From an uncultured Lachnospiraceae bacterium (GTDB lineage: Bacteria > Bacillota > Clostridia > Lachnospirales > Lachnospiraceae): a DNA stretch of 12,294 nt. Positions 1 to 7,519 of the stretch are shown here, piece by piece. The stretch's first letter is position 1. Each line of letters opens with the position of its first letter. The stretch spans positions 1-12,294 of the forward strand of contig CAJTVD010000091.1 in assembly GCA_910579495.1 (NCBI GenBank). Direction: 5' to 3'. The notes under the pieces were generated by a model that did not search any database, was not told the DNA's origin, and was given only the letters and a program-made list of their open reading frames with translations. A program made the position numbers and the translations under genes.

Positions 1-285
1 AGCATTCCAATCAGTTCTTCCTGTCCTGTTCATTTCATGTTATAATTTGTTACAGGTTTTTCTTTCCCTTATTTTTGCCCTTATGAGATACCTATTTATT
101 TTCTTATTTCTTCCATAAAGAAAAATAGAAATAACTGTATAGGAATAACAATGTACTATTGGCTGATGATTTTATCTACATTTATAGGAAATTTTCCTGT
201 GCCTTTTATGGGGTATGGAATTTCACCTATATTTGGGTTTTATATTTTTCTTATATGGTTTATTGACGAAGCTAAAATACAATAA
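1..285 (+). pseudogene. C-terminal remnant of an FtsW/RodA/SpoVE-like membrane protein, frameshifted
   Basis: Two overlapping hydrophobic reading frames give a continuous membrane-protein C-terminus if one shift is allowed. The frame from base 2 is open to a TAA at 116-118. The next frame picks up at about base 118 with KKNRNNCIGIT and runs to the TAA at 283-285. Its segment GNFPVPFMGYGISPIFGF resembles the last loop and helix of the SEDS family, where a proline-Phe-x-x-TyrGly motif sits in the same place (PFISYGGSS in FtsW or SpoVE). These proteins are peptidoglycan glycosyltransferases or septal and elongation partners. The shift lies between about 104 and 118, and about one base appears to be missing. 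The rest of the gene is outside the window. Alternatively, ATG at 151 preceded by AGGA could start a separate 44-residue membrane peptide, though the family-like residues begin upstream of that ATG. The family assignment is by eye only. Confidence 0.42.
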
Positions 286-313
286 AGGGTTGGCAAAACG
301 CCAACCCCTTATT
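281..313. terminator. Two-way hairpin terminator between the remnant and the M56 protease gene
   Basis: GGGTTGGC at 287-294 pairs perfectly with GCCAACCC at 300-307 across a five-base loop. It is flanked by A-rich sequence on the left and T-rich sequence on the right, so the stem extends loosely. Read on the minus strand, the stem is followed by TTTATTGTATTTT, about 45 bases beyond the TAA of the M56 gene. On the plus strand it follows immediately after the TAA of the membrane-protein remnant. It therefore probably serves both convergent units. Confidence 0.7.
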
Positions 314-357
314 GTTGAACAATATGGTCCGTGAACCATACGCCCCCATCCAACCGT

Positions 358-2757
358 TTACCCGGCCACAATCTCTTTCAGCTCAGCCTCCTCCCCGTCA
401 CACCTCACCCTCACAGGGGCATCATCGGGAAGCACCAGCAAAAAGTACCCCGTGCTTTGTTTCCGCACCCGCAGCACTGTGATTTCCCAGCCTTCAGCCG
501 TCCGTACAGGCTGATAAGCATACTGCCAGTTATTTCCATCCATAATGTAGAGATACTGCTGCCCCTCAAAGGAAATTAAATACCATTCCCTTACCGCGCA
601 CTGATCCAGCGCCTCCTGTACACCCCCCGGCAACTGTTCTTTGGACAGGCGGCTGACGCCCTCCTCCGCGCCGCCATCTTTTAGTTCCTTTTCCCTATCT
701 TCATCTGCCATTTCCGGGGAAAACTCCCCCTCATCTTCCGGATCCTCCCTCTCACCCAAAAGCTCTGCCACTTCTTCTTGGGCCATATAATCCACATTTA
801 CAATTTCTTCCTTTTCATTGCGCGTTACCTTTAGGTTTACCTCACCCTTTGGGTTCATGGACAGGCGGCAAAAAGAACTGTCCGGCCGGGAATCCACCAA
901 AATGCCAACCCTCCTGCCCTGATAATAATAGAAATCGCCATCCTTTGTAATTCCCCATTCCTCATATGCCTCCAGGTGCTGGGCTTCTATCCTTTCCTGC
1001 ATTTTTTCAATTTCCTGGTCCCTTCCCAGCCCTCCCATCAGCATAGCCTGAAAGTTTGCCATTTTGTCCTCTTCCGCCCTGGCAAGCCAGCTTTCCATCA
1101 TATTTTCGTCCATGTTGGCAGTCAAGACAGAAAAGAAAGCAATCTCCCCATCCTCATAGGTTTTTTCCGCAAATTGCCCGATTAGGGGGCTGCCCTCCTT
1201 CAAGCGGGCCGTACCGGCGGCAAAAAAACTGACATTTCCATCCTCGTAGGCTTCTTCCAGGAATCTGCGCTGGGCCTTTTCATCCAGCGTGCCGAAAACC
1301 GCCGCAAACTGGGCCAGGCTTCCGTCCTGATAATAGCCCCCTGCCAGTTCCTCTGCATTATTATTTCCAATATTTTCCACGCTCACAAGCAGCGGCTGTG
1401 TAAAGGGGAATTCCTCTCCCGCCGTCCCATCGCGCATCCGCAGAAGCAAAGCTGACAATGCTGCAACAGCATCTTCCTTCTCCCACAGGCCTTTGCAGGC
1501 ATCCATATAAAAAACTGTCATCGTGCCCCCATCCGGCAGGGAAACTTCCCTGGCTGCATATTCTTTTGCGGCTTTCTCTTCCCTTACATTCCATCCAATC
1601 TCAAAAAGCCAGGAATCCTGAAAATATCCTTCCTGCGTATAGCGGTACGGAGAACCTTCCTCTCCCCTGGCCACAGAAAGCGGCAGGGCGTTCCCATCCT
1701 CTGTACTGGCGTTAACTCCCAGCACCGAAGCGCCAGCCATAAATAACAGGGTAAACAAGAAAACCAGCGCCTTCACTCCTTTAGAAGATTTTTTGTAATC
1801 CATAATTGCTTTTAACCTCTCTTTTAACAATTCCACACTTTCATTCAGCAAAACGGCCATGGCAGCGCCCGGGCAGCTTTCCCCCGCCCCCATAGCCCGC
1901 ATTAGGGTATCCCCGTAATCCCGCCGCCCCTGGCCGTCCAGCCTTTTGGCCACCGCCTCGTCGCAGGACAGCTCACAGGCTCTGTTGACCTCCCGCCCCA
2001 TCAGATATACCAGGGGATTGAACCAATGGACACATATGGTAAGCTGTACCAGCCACTTATAAAACATATCCCCTCTTTTGTAATGGGTGAGTTCATGCCA
2101 CACCGTATAACGGAAATCCCCCTCCGGCAAGTTGGCCTCCGGAAACACAAGGCAGGGGCGGAAAAAGCCAAAAAGAAGGGGAGAAGAAACCAGATTGTTT
2201 GTATACAGTTCCACGGCCCTGTTGACCCCCAGCTCCGCCTCTGCCCGGGATAACTGCTCCAATAATGCAATATCCGTAACCTCACCGCACCCGGCTTTCA
2301 TATATTTCACAAAACTCTGGTAAAGGGTTATTTTTCTCACTAACAAAATGCCCCCACCCCCCAGCCACAGCATCCCAAGCCACAGCCCTGGCACCGGGAG
2401 GGTTTTCTCCCCCTGCACCCCATCGGCCATTACTGTCTTTCCCCCCTCTTTGGCATCCTCTTCCGGTATGCCAGCCTCTTCCTCCCAAAAGGCTGGCTTA
2501 TCATATAAACCCTCTCCTGCCAGGGGCGCACCGGACAGCCGGAAGGGCATCCTGCCCCCAAGCCCGGGCAATTCCGCCGCCAGATTTATCCTGGCCCCAA
2601 AGGGAAGGAGCAGCCGCGCAATAACCACCAGCCATATATAATACTGCCACCTCTTACTGACTTTGTTTTTCCAGAAATGCCTGCCTGCCAGCAATATCAG
2701 TATCAGCAAGGAACCGGAGAGCGACAGGGATACTATCATTTTCAACGCCTCGCTCAT
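358..2757 (-). CDS. BlaR1/MecR1-type M56 family membrane metalloprotease (antirepressor/sensor)
   Basis: This 799-residue integral membrane zinc protease is the expected signalling partner of the adjacent BlaI-type repressor. In the known systems, ligand binding outside the cell activates the cytoplasmic protease and leads to repressor loss. Hydrophobic segments lie near residues 7-25, 39-55, 124-141, 234-252 and 329-348. The zinc site HELTH is at 221-225, and the conserved second part NRACELSCDEA (259-269) supplies Glu262 and Asp266. The long C-terminal half (about 350-799) should be extracellular. It shows three weak repeats starting with Y-[QE]-D-G at 476, 504 and 534, and an acidic linker at about 667-697. 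I see no SxxK/SxN/KTG arrangement of a penicillin-binding sensor, and 799 residues is longer than classic BlaR1 (about 600). The stimulus therefore need not be a beta-lactam. The start ATG overlaps the repressor stop as ATGA, indicating translational coupling. The family call is firm; the signal is unknown. Confidence 0.9.
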   Translation of the reverse strand: MSEALKMIVSLSLSGSLLILILLAGRHFWKNKVSKRWQYYIWLVVIARLLLPFGARINLAAELPGLGGRMPFRLSGAPLAGEGLYDKPAFWEEEAGIPEEDAKEGGKTVMADGVQGEKTLPVPGLWLGMLWLGGGGILLVRKITLYQSFVKYMKAGCGEVTDIALLEQLSRAEAELGVNRAVELYTNNLVSSPLLFGFFRPCLVFPEANLPEGDFRYTVWHELTHYKRGDMFYKWLVQLTICVHWFNPLVYLMGREVNRACELSCDEAVAKRLDGQGRRDYGDTLMRAMGAGESCPGAAMAVLLNESVELLKERLKAIMDYKKSSKGVKALVFLFTLLFMAGASVLGVNASTEDGNALPLSVARGEEGSPYRYTQEGYFQDSWLFEIGWNVREEKAAKEYAAREVSLPDGGTMTVFYMDACKGLWEKEDAVAALSALLLRMRDGTAGEEFPFTQPLLVSVENIGNNNAEELAGGYYQDGSLAQFAAVFGTLDEKAQRRFLEEAYEDGNVSFFAAGTARLKEGSPLIGQFAEKTYEDGEIAFFSVLTANMDENMMESWLARAEEDKMANFQAMLMGGLGRDQEIEKMQERIEAQHLEAYEEWGITKDGDFYYYQGRRVGILVDSRPDSSFCRLSMNPKGEVNLKVTRNEKEEIVNVDYMAQEEVAELLGEREDPEDEGEFSPEMADEDREKELKDGGAEEGVSRLSKEQLPGGVQEALDQCAVREWYLISFEGQQYLYIMDGNNWQYAYQPVRTAEGWEITVLRVRKQSTGYFLLVLPDDAPVRVRCDGEEAELKEIVAG

Positions 2758-3134
2758 TTATCTCCCCTCTCCCTTTCCCAAAATTGCCTCAGATCCTCAT
2801 ATTCCTCCGGCGTGAGCATTTCCCTCTGTATCAGCGTTGCCACCAGCCCCCTGGCGCTGCCCTGATAAAGTTTGTTAAGAAGGCTCTGGGTCTGGACCGC
2901 CTGATAGTCCCTCTCAGTTACAATGGCAGTATACTCATTACGCCGCCCGATCTTGTTGGTTTTTATAAGACCCTTCTCCACCAGCCGGGACAGTAAAGTA
3001 ATTACCGTATTTTTCTGCCAGGAACAACCCTTCTTTGCCAATTCCTCCATAATATCTGCATAAAGGGCCTGCCCCCCTTTTGCCCAGATAATTTTCATCA
3101 GTTCCAATTCCGAATCGGAAACCTGTTGCACCAT
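2754..3134 (-). CDS. BlaI/MecI/CopY family transcriptional repressor
   Basis: The product is a 126-residue winged-helix repressor. The DNA-binding domain covers about residues 5-72, with the recognition helix in SWQKNTVITLLSRLVEKG (38-55), which matches the family's TVxTLLsRLvkKG pattern. The wing follows (KIGRRNEYTAIV). Residues 75-126 form the helical dimerisation tail, which in BlaI and MecI is the part cleaved when the partner protease is activated. The start is ATG at 3134 because AAGGAGGG (3143-3150) lies eight bases upstream. It is the first gene of a two-gene operon and overlaps the M56 protease gene by four bases. The promoter carries a large inverted repeat that this protein most likely binds, giving autoregulation. 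Length and architecture are normal for the family. Confidence 0.93.
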   Translation of the reverse strand: MVQQVSDSELELMKIIWAKGGQALYADIMEELAKKGCSWQKNTVITLLSRLVEKGLIKTNKIGRRNEYTAIVTERDYQAVQTQSLLNKLYQGSARGLVATLIQREMLTPEEYEDLRQFWERERGDK

Positions 3135-3151
3135 TTCCTTATCCCTCCTTT

Positions 3152-3195
3152 GCCTACATAATGTTGTCTATTTACAAGATAACACTATGTAGGCC
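3152..3195. promoter_or_regulatory. Inverted-repeat operator of the BlaI-type repressor
   Basis: A 43-44 base imperfect palindrome begins GCCTACATAATGTTGTCT and ends with the near-complement AGATAACACTATGTAGGC. Each arm contains a small dyad of the form ACAnnnTGT, at 3156-3164 and 3182-3190, with centres 26 bases apart. This agrees with the TACA...TGTA type of box bound by BlaI, MecI and CopY repressors. One dyad lies in the spacer between -35 and -10 and the other just downstream of -10, so occupancy would block RNA polymerase. That this particular repressor binds here is inference from position. Confidence 0.75.
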
Positions 3196-3204
3196 ATATG
3201 TCAA
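3176..3204 (-). promoter_or_regulatory. Promoter of the blaI-like/M56 operon
   Basis: On the minus strand a perfect TTGACA (3199-3204) is followed after 17 bases by TATCTT (3176-3181). This is a good sigma-A type promoter with a weaker -10. Transcription would start near 3169, about 35 bases before the repressor start codon. The operator dyads overlap the spacer and the start region. Confidence 0.7.
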
Positions 3205-3318
3205 GAACAAATGCAGCGCCAACCCACTGGCAAATTTCCCCCATGGGCAGCAGCACAGATAGATGGTTTATTAAGATTTTCTGGGGGATTATACCAAAAG
3301 AATTAATATTCATAACTC

Positions 3319-3347
3319 TTGAAACAGCCCCTTTTCTATGTTAGGAT
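3319..3347 (+). promoter_or_regulatory. Possible promoter of the vanW-like gene
   Basis: TTGAAA (3319-3324), a 17-base spacer and TAGGAT (3342-3347) form a moderate sigma-A match. If used, the message would start near 3354, only about ten bases before the start codon, which fits the absence of a clear ribosome binding site there. Only the motif is visible, so the call is weak. Confidence 0.35.
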
Positions 3348-3364
3348 TTACTGGTAGAAAATGA

Positions 3365-4255
3365 ATGAAGATGCCAAAGGAGAAAATTACTGTGAAAAAC
3401 AAAACGAAAACGCTGATTGCCCTATTTGTTGTACTGGCATGCAGCCTTACCAGCATTGTAGGCCTTCACGCCGCAACCAAAAATCCCATTGATTATTCCT
3501 CTGTATTTGACGCGGGCTATTATTACAAAACCTATCCTGACTTACAGCAGAATATCGGAAACGACCCTTCCACGCTGCTGGACCATTTCATCACCATCGG
3601 GATGAAAGAGGGGCGCAGCGGTAACGCTTCCTTTAACGTTAAGGCCTATATGGCCAACAACCTTGACCTCCTGCCCCTATATGGTGCCAGAGATCTAAGC
3701 AGGTACTATATCCACTACATAACCAGCGGCCAAACGGAAGGGCGGGCCAGCACTTATCCTGTGGGGAGCGAACCTCCTGCCGGGACTCTTTCCACCTATT
3801 CCACCGTTTATGACACCACGGAAGACAGAGCTGTGAACGTAGAACTGGCTGCCGCCAGGATCAACGGAATGGTGATTGAGCCAGGCCAGAAATTTTCCTT
3901 CAGCAATTCCGTAGGCACAAGGACCCGGGCAAACGGTTATGTGGTAGCGCCCTCCTTTGCCAGCGGGCGGGTGGTTTCCAGCGTTGGCGGCGGTATCTGC
4001 CAGGTTTCCTCCACTATTTATGTATCTATGCTGCTGGCAGGAATTGCCCCCAGCCAACGTTACGCCCATTCCCTTCCGGTGGATTATGTTCCCAAGGGAC
4101 TGGATTCCGCTATTGTAGAAGGTTATAAAGATTTAACCTTTACCAACAAATTTGATTTCCCCATCGTGATAAACGCAACCACCCAGGAGGGTGTGCTCAC
4201 CGTAAGTTTCCTCCAGCAAACAGAGGAACCCCTTTCACGGCCTGTAAACGGCTGA
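3365..4255 (+). CDS. VanW family protein with N-terminal cell-surface repeats
   Basis: The product is a 296-residue exported protein. Residues 15-36 are a hydrophobic signal or anchor following a lysine-rich N-terminus. Residues 46-84 and 89-127 are two copies of a repeat of the form F-[DN]-x-x-x-Y...DL...HF/HYI-x-x-G-x-x-EGR, a type seen in surface proteins of Clostridia. The VanW domain covers about 143-285, with the hallmark GGGICQVSSTIY at 208-219. VanW was named from vanB-type vancomycin resistance clusters, but its biochemical role is not established. No other van genes are present here, so resistance should not be inferred. The start is uncertain: ATG at 3365 and ATG at 3371 are both in frame and neither has a strong ribosome binding site. 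An out-of-frame ATG at 3361 lies close by. It is divergent from the BlaI-type operon and ends in its own terminator. Confidence 0.88.
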   Translation: MKMPKEKITVKNKTKTLIALFVVLACSLTSIVGLHAATKNPIDYSSVFDAGYYYKTYPDLQQNIGNDPSTLLDHFITIGMKEGRSGNASFNVKAYMANNLDLLPLYGARDLSRYYIHYITSGQTEGRASTYPVGSEPPAGTLSTYSTVYDTTEDRAVNVELAAARINGMVIEPGQKFSFSNSVGTRTRANGYVVAPSFASGRVVSSVGGGICQVSSTIYVSMLLAGIAPSQRYAHSLPVDYVPKGLDSAIVEGYKDLTFTNKFDFPIVINATTQEGVLTVSFLQQTEEPLSRPVNG

Positions 4256-4268
4256 CAGTAAAAGATGG

Positions 4269-4299
4269 AAAAGCCCACAGTCAAATCCTGTGGGCTTTT
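4269..4299. terminator. Two-way terminator between vanW-like and ABC genes
   Basis: AAAAGCCCACAG (4269-4280) pairs perfectly with CTGTGGGCTTTT (4288-4299) around a seven-base loop. The stem has a GC-rich core with A tracts on one side and T tracts on the other, so it ends transcription in both directions. It lies 13 bases after the vanW-like stop and just beyond the stop of the convergent ABC gene. Confidence 0.88.
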
Positions 4300-4305
4300 A
4301 TAGCT

Positions 4306-6165
4306 TTAGAATTCTACGTAAAAACTTTTCTGTGTTTCCCACATCCTCCGGTAAAGCCCCTCCTGGGCAGCAAGGATATGATGGGGGCCCTGCTGAAGAA
4401 CCCTCCCCCTGTCCAACACCAGGATCCGGTCGCAGATCCTGCATGCAGAGAGCCGATGGGAAATAAAGACCGCAGTTTTTCCCTGCAGATTTCCCTGGAT
4501 CACTTTAAAAATATCCTGCTCGGAAATGGGATCAAGGGCAGCCGTAGGTTCATCTAAGATCAAAACAGGCGCATTTTTGTAAAAAGCCCGTGCAATTGCG
4601 ATTTTTTGTGCCTCACCGCCGGATAAATTTACTCCTTCCTGATCAAACTTCCGCAGAAGCTGTGTGTCTATACTCTTACTCAGCCTAGGAAGAAGCCCGG
4701 AAAGCCCTGCAGCATCCAGCGCCCGCATAATCTCCGCCCTGTCCCCCGCTTCCCCCATAGCCACATTCTCCGCCAAAGAAGCCGCAACCAGCTTGAAATC
4801 CTGGAACACTGCCCCAAAGCTTCGGATATACTTTTCATAAGGAATCTCCCTGATATCCTGCCCTATCCACAAAATTCTCCCCTGCTGGGGTGTATAAAGC
4901 CCCAACATTAGCTTAACAATGGTAGTCTTTCCCGCCCCGTTCCTGCCTACCAGAGCCAGCTTTTCTCCTTCATGGAGGGCAAAGGAAACCGCCTCCAACA
5001 CGGGAGCTTCCCCACCTGGATAAGTAAAGGTCACCTGCTCAAAAACCAATTCCCCCTCTTGGGGAACAGCCTGTCCCTTTTCTTCTAACCGGCCTGGCGT
5101 ACTGGCAAGGCTGATAATATCCCGGTAAGCCCGCTGGTACATTAAACAACGTTCAATACTGTTTTTACTTTCCAAGATTCCTTTAACCAGGACAATCGCC
5201 TGGGTGAGTGCTGTGACATAAAGATAAAATTCCCCAATAGAAATTACCCCTGCCAGAACCTTACAGCTGACCATGGCATACACCAGGATAAGTTCCAGCG
5301 CCATTAGCAGATCCTCCGCAATTCCAATAAGCATTTCCGGTACATTGACTTCATTAGTTAATTTTTTGTTACGGATACAATAGCTTTGAATCCGCTTATT
5401 GATCAGGCCATAAAGCCGGAACACACGGAGATCCTTCACATAGGCCTCCTCCCTGGCCAGTTGTCCGTAATACTTGTACTCCCTTCCAAGCGCTGCAAAC
5501 TTTTGATCATAGTGGCCATAGATCTTCAATAAAATCCCATCCATCTGGGAGGAAAGCACACAAAACCCCAAAGCGGCCAGCAGGCAAATAAGCGCGTTTC
5601 CTGCCAGCCAGCCTGGCACACCGGTAAGCGCCACCGGCCTGCCATCCGTTAGCAGCAGCCGTAAAAGAATCGCCGCCATGCCAGCCAATGAAACACACTG
5701 GCCTATTAAAATAAAGAAAGTACTGATCATAGACTCCAGGCTGGAAGCGTGATTATTGGTATCCCGGGCAAGCTGGCTTAAATCCTGAATGCTGGGATCC
5801 TCCAGTTTTTCGTAGTCCATTCTCTGGAACGCTTCATTAATAGACAGTTCAATTTTTTGATTGATCACAAAGGCATCCTGTTCCAGCCGCCGACGGAGCA
5901 GGTAATCGGCCAGCCCCGACAGCCCGCCCAGCAAAACTGTGATCCCAGCCAAAAACAGAAGCCGTTCTGGGTGGGCTCTTGACACTAACTGGTCTAAAAC
6001 CAAAGCCGGAGGCACTGCAATCAGGAAAGGACCCAGTATTTCAAAAAACATCTGTACCAGCCGCAAAGGAAGATAGGAGGGAGCGTAAACGGCTGCTCTT
6101 TGGGTAAGGGCCAAAATCAGCTTAAGCTTCCATCCCAGCCTTTTGTCTTCCGTTCCTTTTGCCAT
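4306..6165 (-). CDS. ABC exporter half-transporter (membrane plus ATPase), second of a pair
   Basis: The 619-residue protein is a type IV ABC exporter half. An N-terminal membrane domain of about 350 residues is followed by the ATPase domain. ATPase motifs are Walker A GRNGAGKT (407-414), Q-loop Gln455, signature LSGGE (514-518), Walker B VLILDEP with catalytic Glu539, and switch His570. All are intact, so this half should hydrolyse ATP. A longer frame extends to 6231, but ATG at 6165 is preferred. AAGGAGGG lies eight bases before it, and the upstream gene's TGA ends one base before it, the usual spacing in coupled exporter pairs. It most likely dimerises with the product of the preceding gene and exports a lipid, drug or peptide; the substrate is not visible. 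There is no C39 peptidase domain. The shared terminator lies just downstream. Confidence 0.92.
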   Translation of the reverse strand: MAKGTEDKRLGWKLKLILALTQRAAVYAPSYLPLRLVQMFFEILGPFLIAVPPALVLDQLVSRAHPERLLFLAGITVLLGGLSGLADYLLRRRLEQDAFVINQKIELSINEAFQRMDYEKLEDPSIQDLSQLARDTNNHASSLESMISTFFILIGQCVSLAGMAAILLRLLLTDGRPVALTGVPGWLAGNALICLLAALGFCVLSSQMDGILLKIYGHYDQKFAALGREYKYYGQLAREEAYVKDLRVFRLYGLINKRIQSYCIRNKKLTNEVNVPEMLIGIAEDLLMALELILVYAMVSCKVLAGVISIGEFYLYVTALTQAIVLVKGILESKNSIERCLMYQRAYRDIISLASTPGRLEEKGQAVPQEGELVFEQVTFTYPGGEAPVLEAVSFALHEGEKLALVGRNGAGKTTIVKLMLGLYTPQQGRILWIGQDIREIPYEKYIRSFGAVFQDFKLVAASLAENVAMGEAGDRAEIMRALDAAGLSGLLPRLSKSIDTQLLRKFDQEGVNLSGGEAQKIAIARAFYKNAPVLILDEPTAALDPISEQDIFKVIQGNLQGKTAVFISHRLSACRICDRILVLDRGRVLQQGPHHILAAQEGLYRRMWETQKSFYVEF

Positions 6166-6166
6166 A

Positions 6167-7519
6167 TCAGCAACCCTCCTTTTGATAGAAACTGCTCTGC
6201 GCCGCATACATCCGGGCATAAAAGCCGCCAATCGCCATCAGGTTCTCGTGATTCCCCTTCTCCACCAAAGCCCCTTCTGACATAACCAAAATTTCATCAC
6301 AGAAACGGGTACTAGCCAGGCGGTGCGAAATAAATATCCCGCTGCGGTTTTGAAGAAGGCTGTCCAGCTTCAAATATATTTCCTGTTCCGCCAAAGGATC
6401 CAGCGCCGCCGTAGGTTCGTCTAAAATTGTCATCACAGCCCCCTCCCGATATACGGCCCGGGCAATCGCCAGCGCCTGACGTTGCCCGCCGGAGAGCTCC
6501 ACCCCCTGGGGATCAAAATCCTTCCGCAGCATGGTATCCAGCCCTTTAGGGAACTTATCCTCCGCCAATCCCACACAGCTTAACGCCGCTTTTACCTGCT
6601 CAGGTTCATACGTCTCCGCCATAGCTGTGTTTTCCCCTAAAGTAAAAGCATATAAATTGATATCCTGAAAAACCGTACTGAACAAAGCATACCTTGCCCA
6701 TCCGCTTAAGCTTCTTCCATCGGTTTCACCGAAAAAAATCGTCCCGCTGTCCGGCTCCAGCAAACCGCAGATCAATTTGATCAATGTGGTCTTACCGCTG
6801 CCGTTTTCCCCCACTAAAGCGACCCGCTTCCCCGGGACAAATGTATAGGTGAAATGTTCCACTGCATCCCTCATGGAAGAGGGATAACGATAGCTTACAT
6901 CTGTAAGAGTAATACTTTTCCCCACAAAATCTGAAAGCCTGGGCGCAGCCGCGCCAATCTCTTCTTCCGGCAGTTCCATCATCATCCGCATATCCTGAAG
7001 GCAGGCGGCATCCAGGCGGAAAGCTTCATAATGGGCAAGAAACATGCCTAACATTTTGGAAAAACCCATGGCAGATGCAAAATACAAAGAAAAATCGGCT
7101 ATAGAAACGCCTTTATCCCAAACAGCATAAATCAGATAACCATAGACCAACGCCTCCCGCAGAACCGCCAGAAGAATCTGCAGCAATTCCCCGCCGGCAC
7201 ATTCCTTCCGTTCCCGGGTAAAAAGGGACTGTTTCTTTCCCATCAGCTTTCCATGCCAGGAAAGGAGCATATCACCCATTCCCATAATCCGGATCTCCTT
7301 GCCAAAAGAAAGATCCTGCATGGTTTCATTGATGTAATCCAGCCGCCTGTTAATGGCTGTATTTTCCTCACGCATTTTAAGCTGTATCCGGCTCCTCCTG
7401 CGCAACAAAAACTGATCCAGTAAAACCAAAAGGATCAGCAGCAAAGGAACTAACGGATGAAGTACGGAAAGTGTCCCGACAAAACCTAAAAGGGTGAAAA
7501 ATGCCGCCCCCATTTTCAT
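6167..7519 (-). CDS. C-terminal piece of the split ABC exporter gene (permease remainder plus ATPase)
   Basis: The 450-residue frame begins at an internal ATG and holds the later membrane helices (about 5-39 and 105-165) and a complete ATPase. ATPase motifs are Walker A GENGSGKT (237-244), Q-loop Gln285, signature LSGGQ (342-346), Walker B TILDEP with Glu368, and His399. Translation restart is conceivable, since GGAGG plus the G run lies upstream. The gap from GGAGG to ATG 7519 is about 18 bases, longer than usual. Because exporter sequence continues upstream of this ATG in the same frame (GALRHL), the ATG is internal to the original gene. Confidence 0.6.
   Translation of the reverse strand: MKMGAAFFTLLGFVGTLSVLHPLVPLLLILLVLLDQFLLRRRSRIQLKMREENTAINRRLDYINETMQDLSFGKEIRIMGMGDMLLSWHGKLMGKKQSLFTRERKECAGGELLQILLAVLREALVYGYLIYAVWDKGVSIADFSLYFASAMGFSKMLGMFLAHYEAFRLDAACLQDMRMMMELPEEEIGAAAPRLSDFVGKSITLTDVSYRYPSSMRDAVEHFTYTFVPGKRVALVGENGSGKTTLIKLICGLLEPDSGTIFFGETDGRSLSGWARYALFSTVFQDINLYAFTLGENTAMAETYEPEQVKAALSCVGLAEDKFPKGLDTMLRKDFDPQGVELSGGQRQALAIARAVYREGAVMTILDEPTAALDPLAEQEIYLKLDSLLQNRSGIFISHRLASTRFCDEILVMSEGALVEKGNHENLMAIGGFYARMYAAQSSFYQKEGC

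Noticed and set aside
358..2757. Beta-lactamase regulatory system
   Set aside because: Repressor and protease families match, but no beta-lactamase or penicillin-binding gene is in the window and the sensor lacks visible penicillin-binding motifs.
3365..4255. Vancomycin resistance cluster
   Set aside because: Only a VanW domain is present, with no ligase, dehydrogenase or dipeptidase genes nearby; VanW proteins are common without resistance.
4306..6231. Longer start at 6231 for the second exporter gene
   Set aside because: The extra 22 residues overlap the end of the preceding gene, while ATG 6165 has an ideal ribosome binding site and one-base coupling to the upstream stop.
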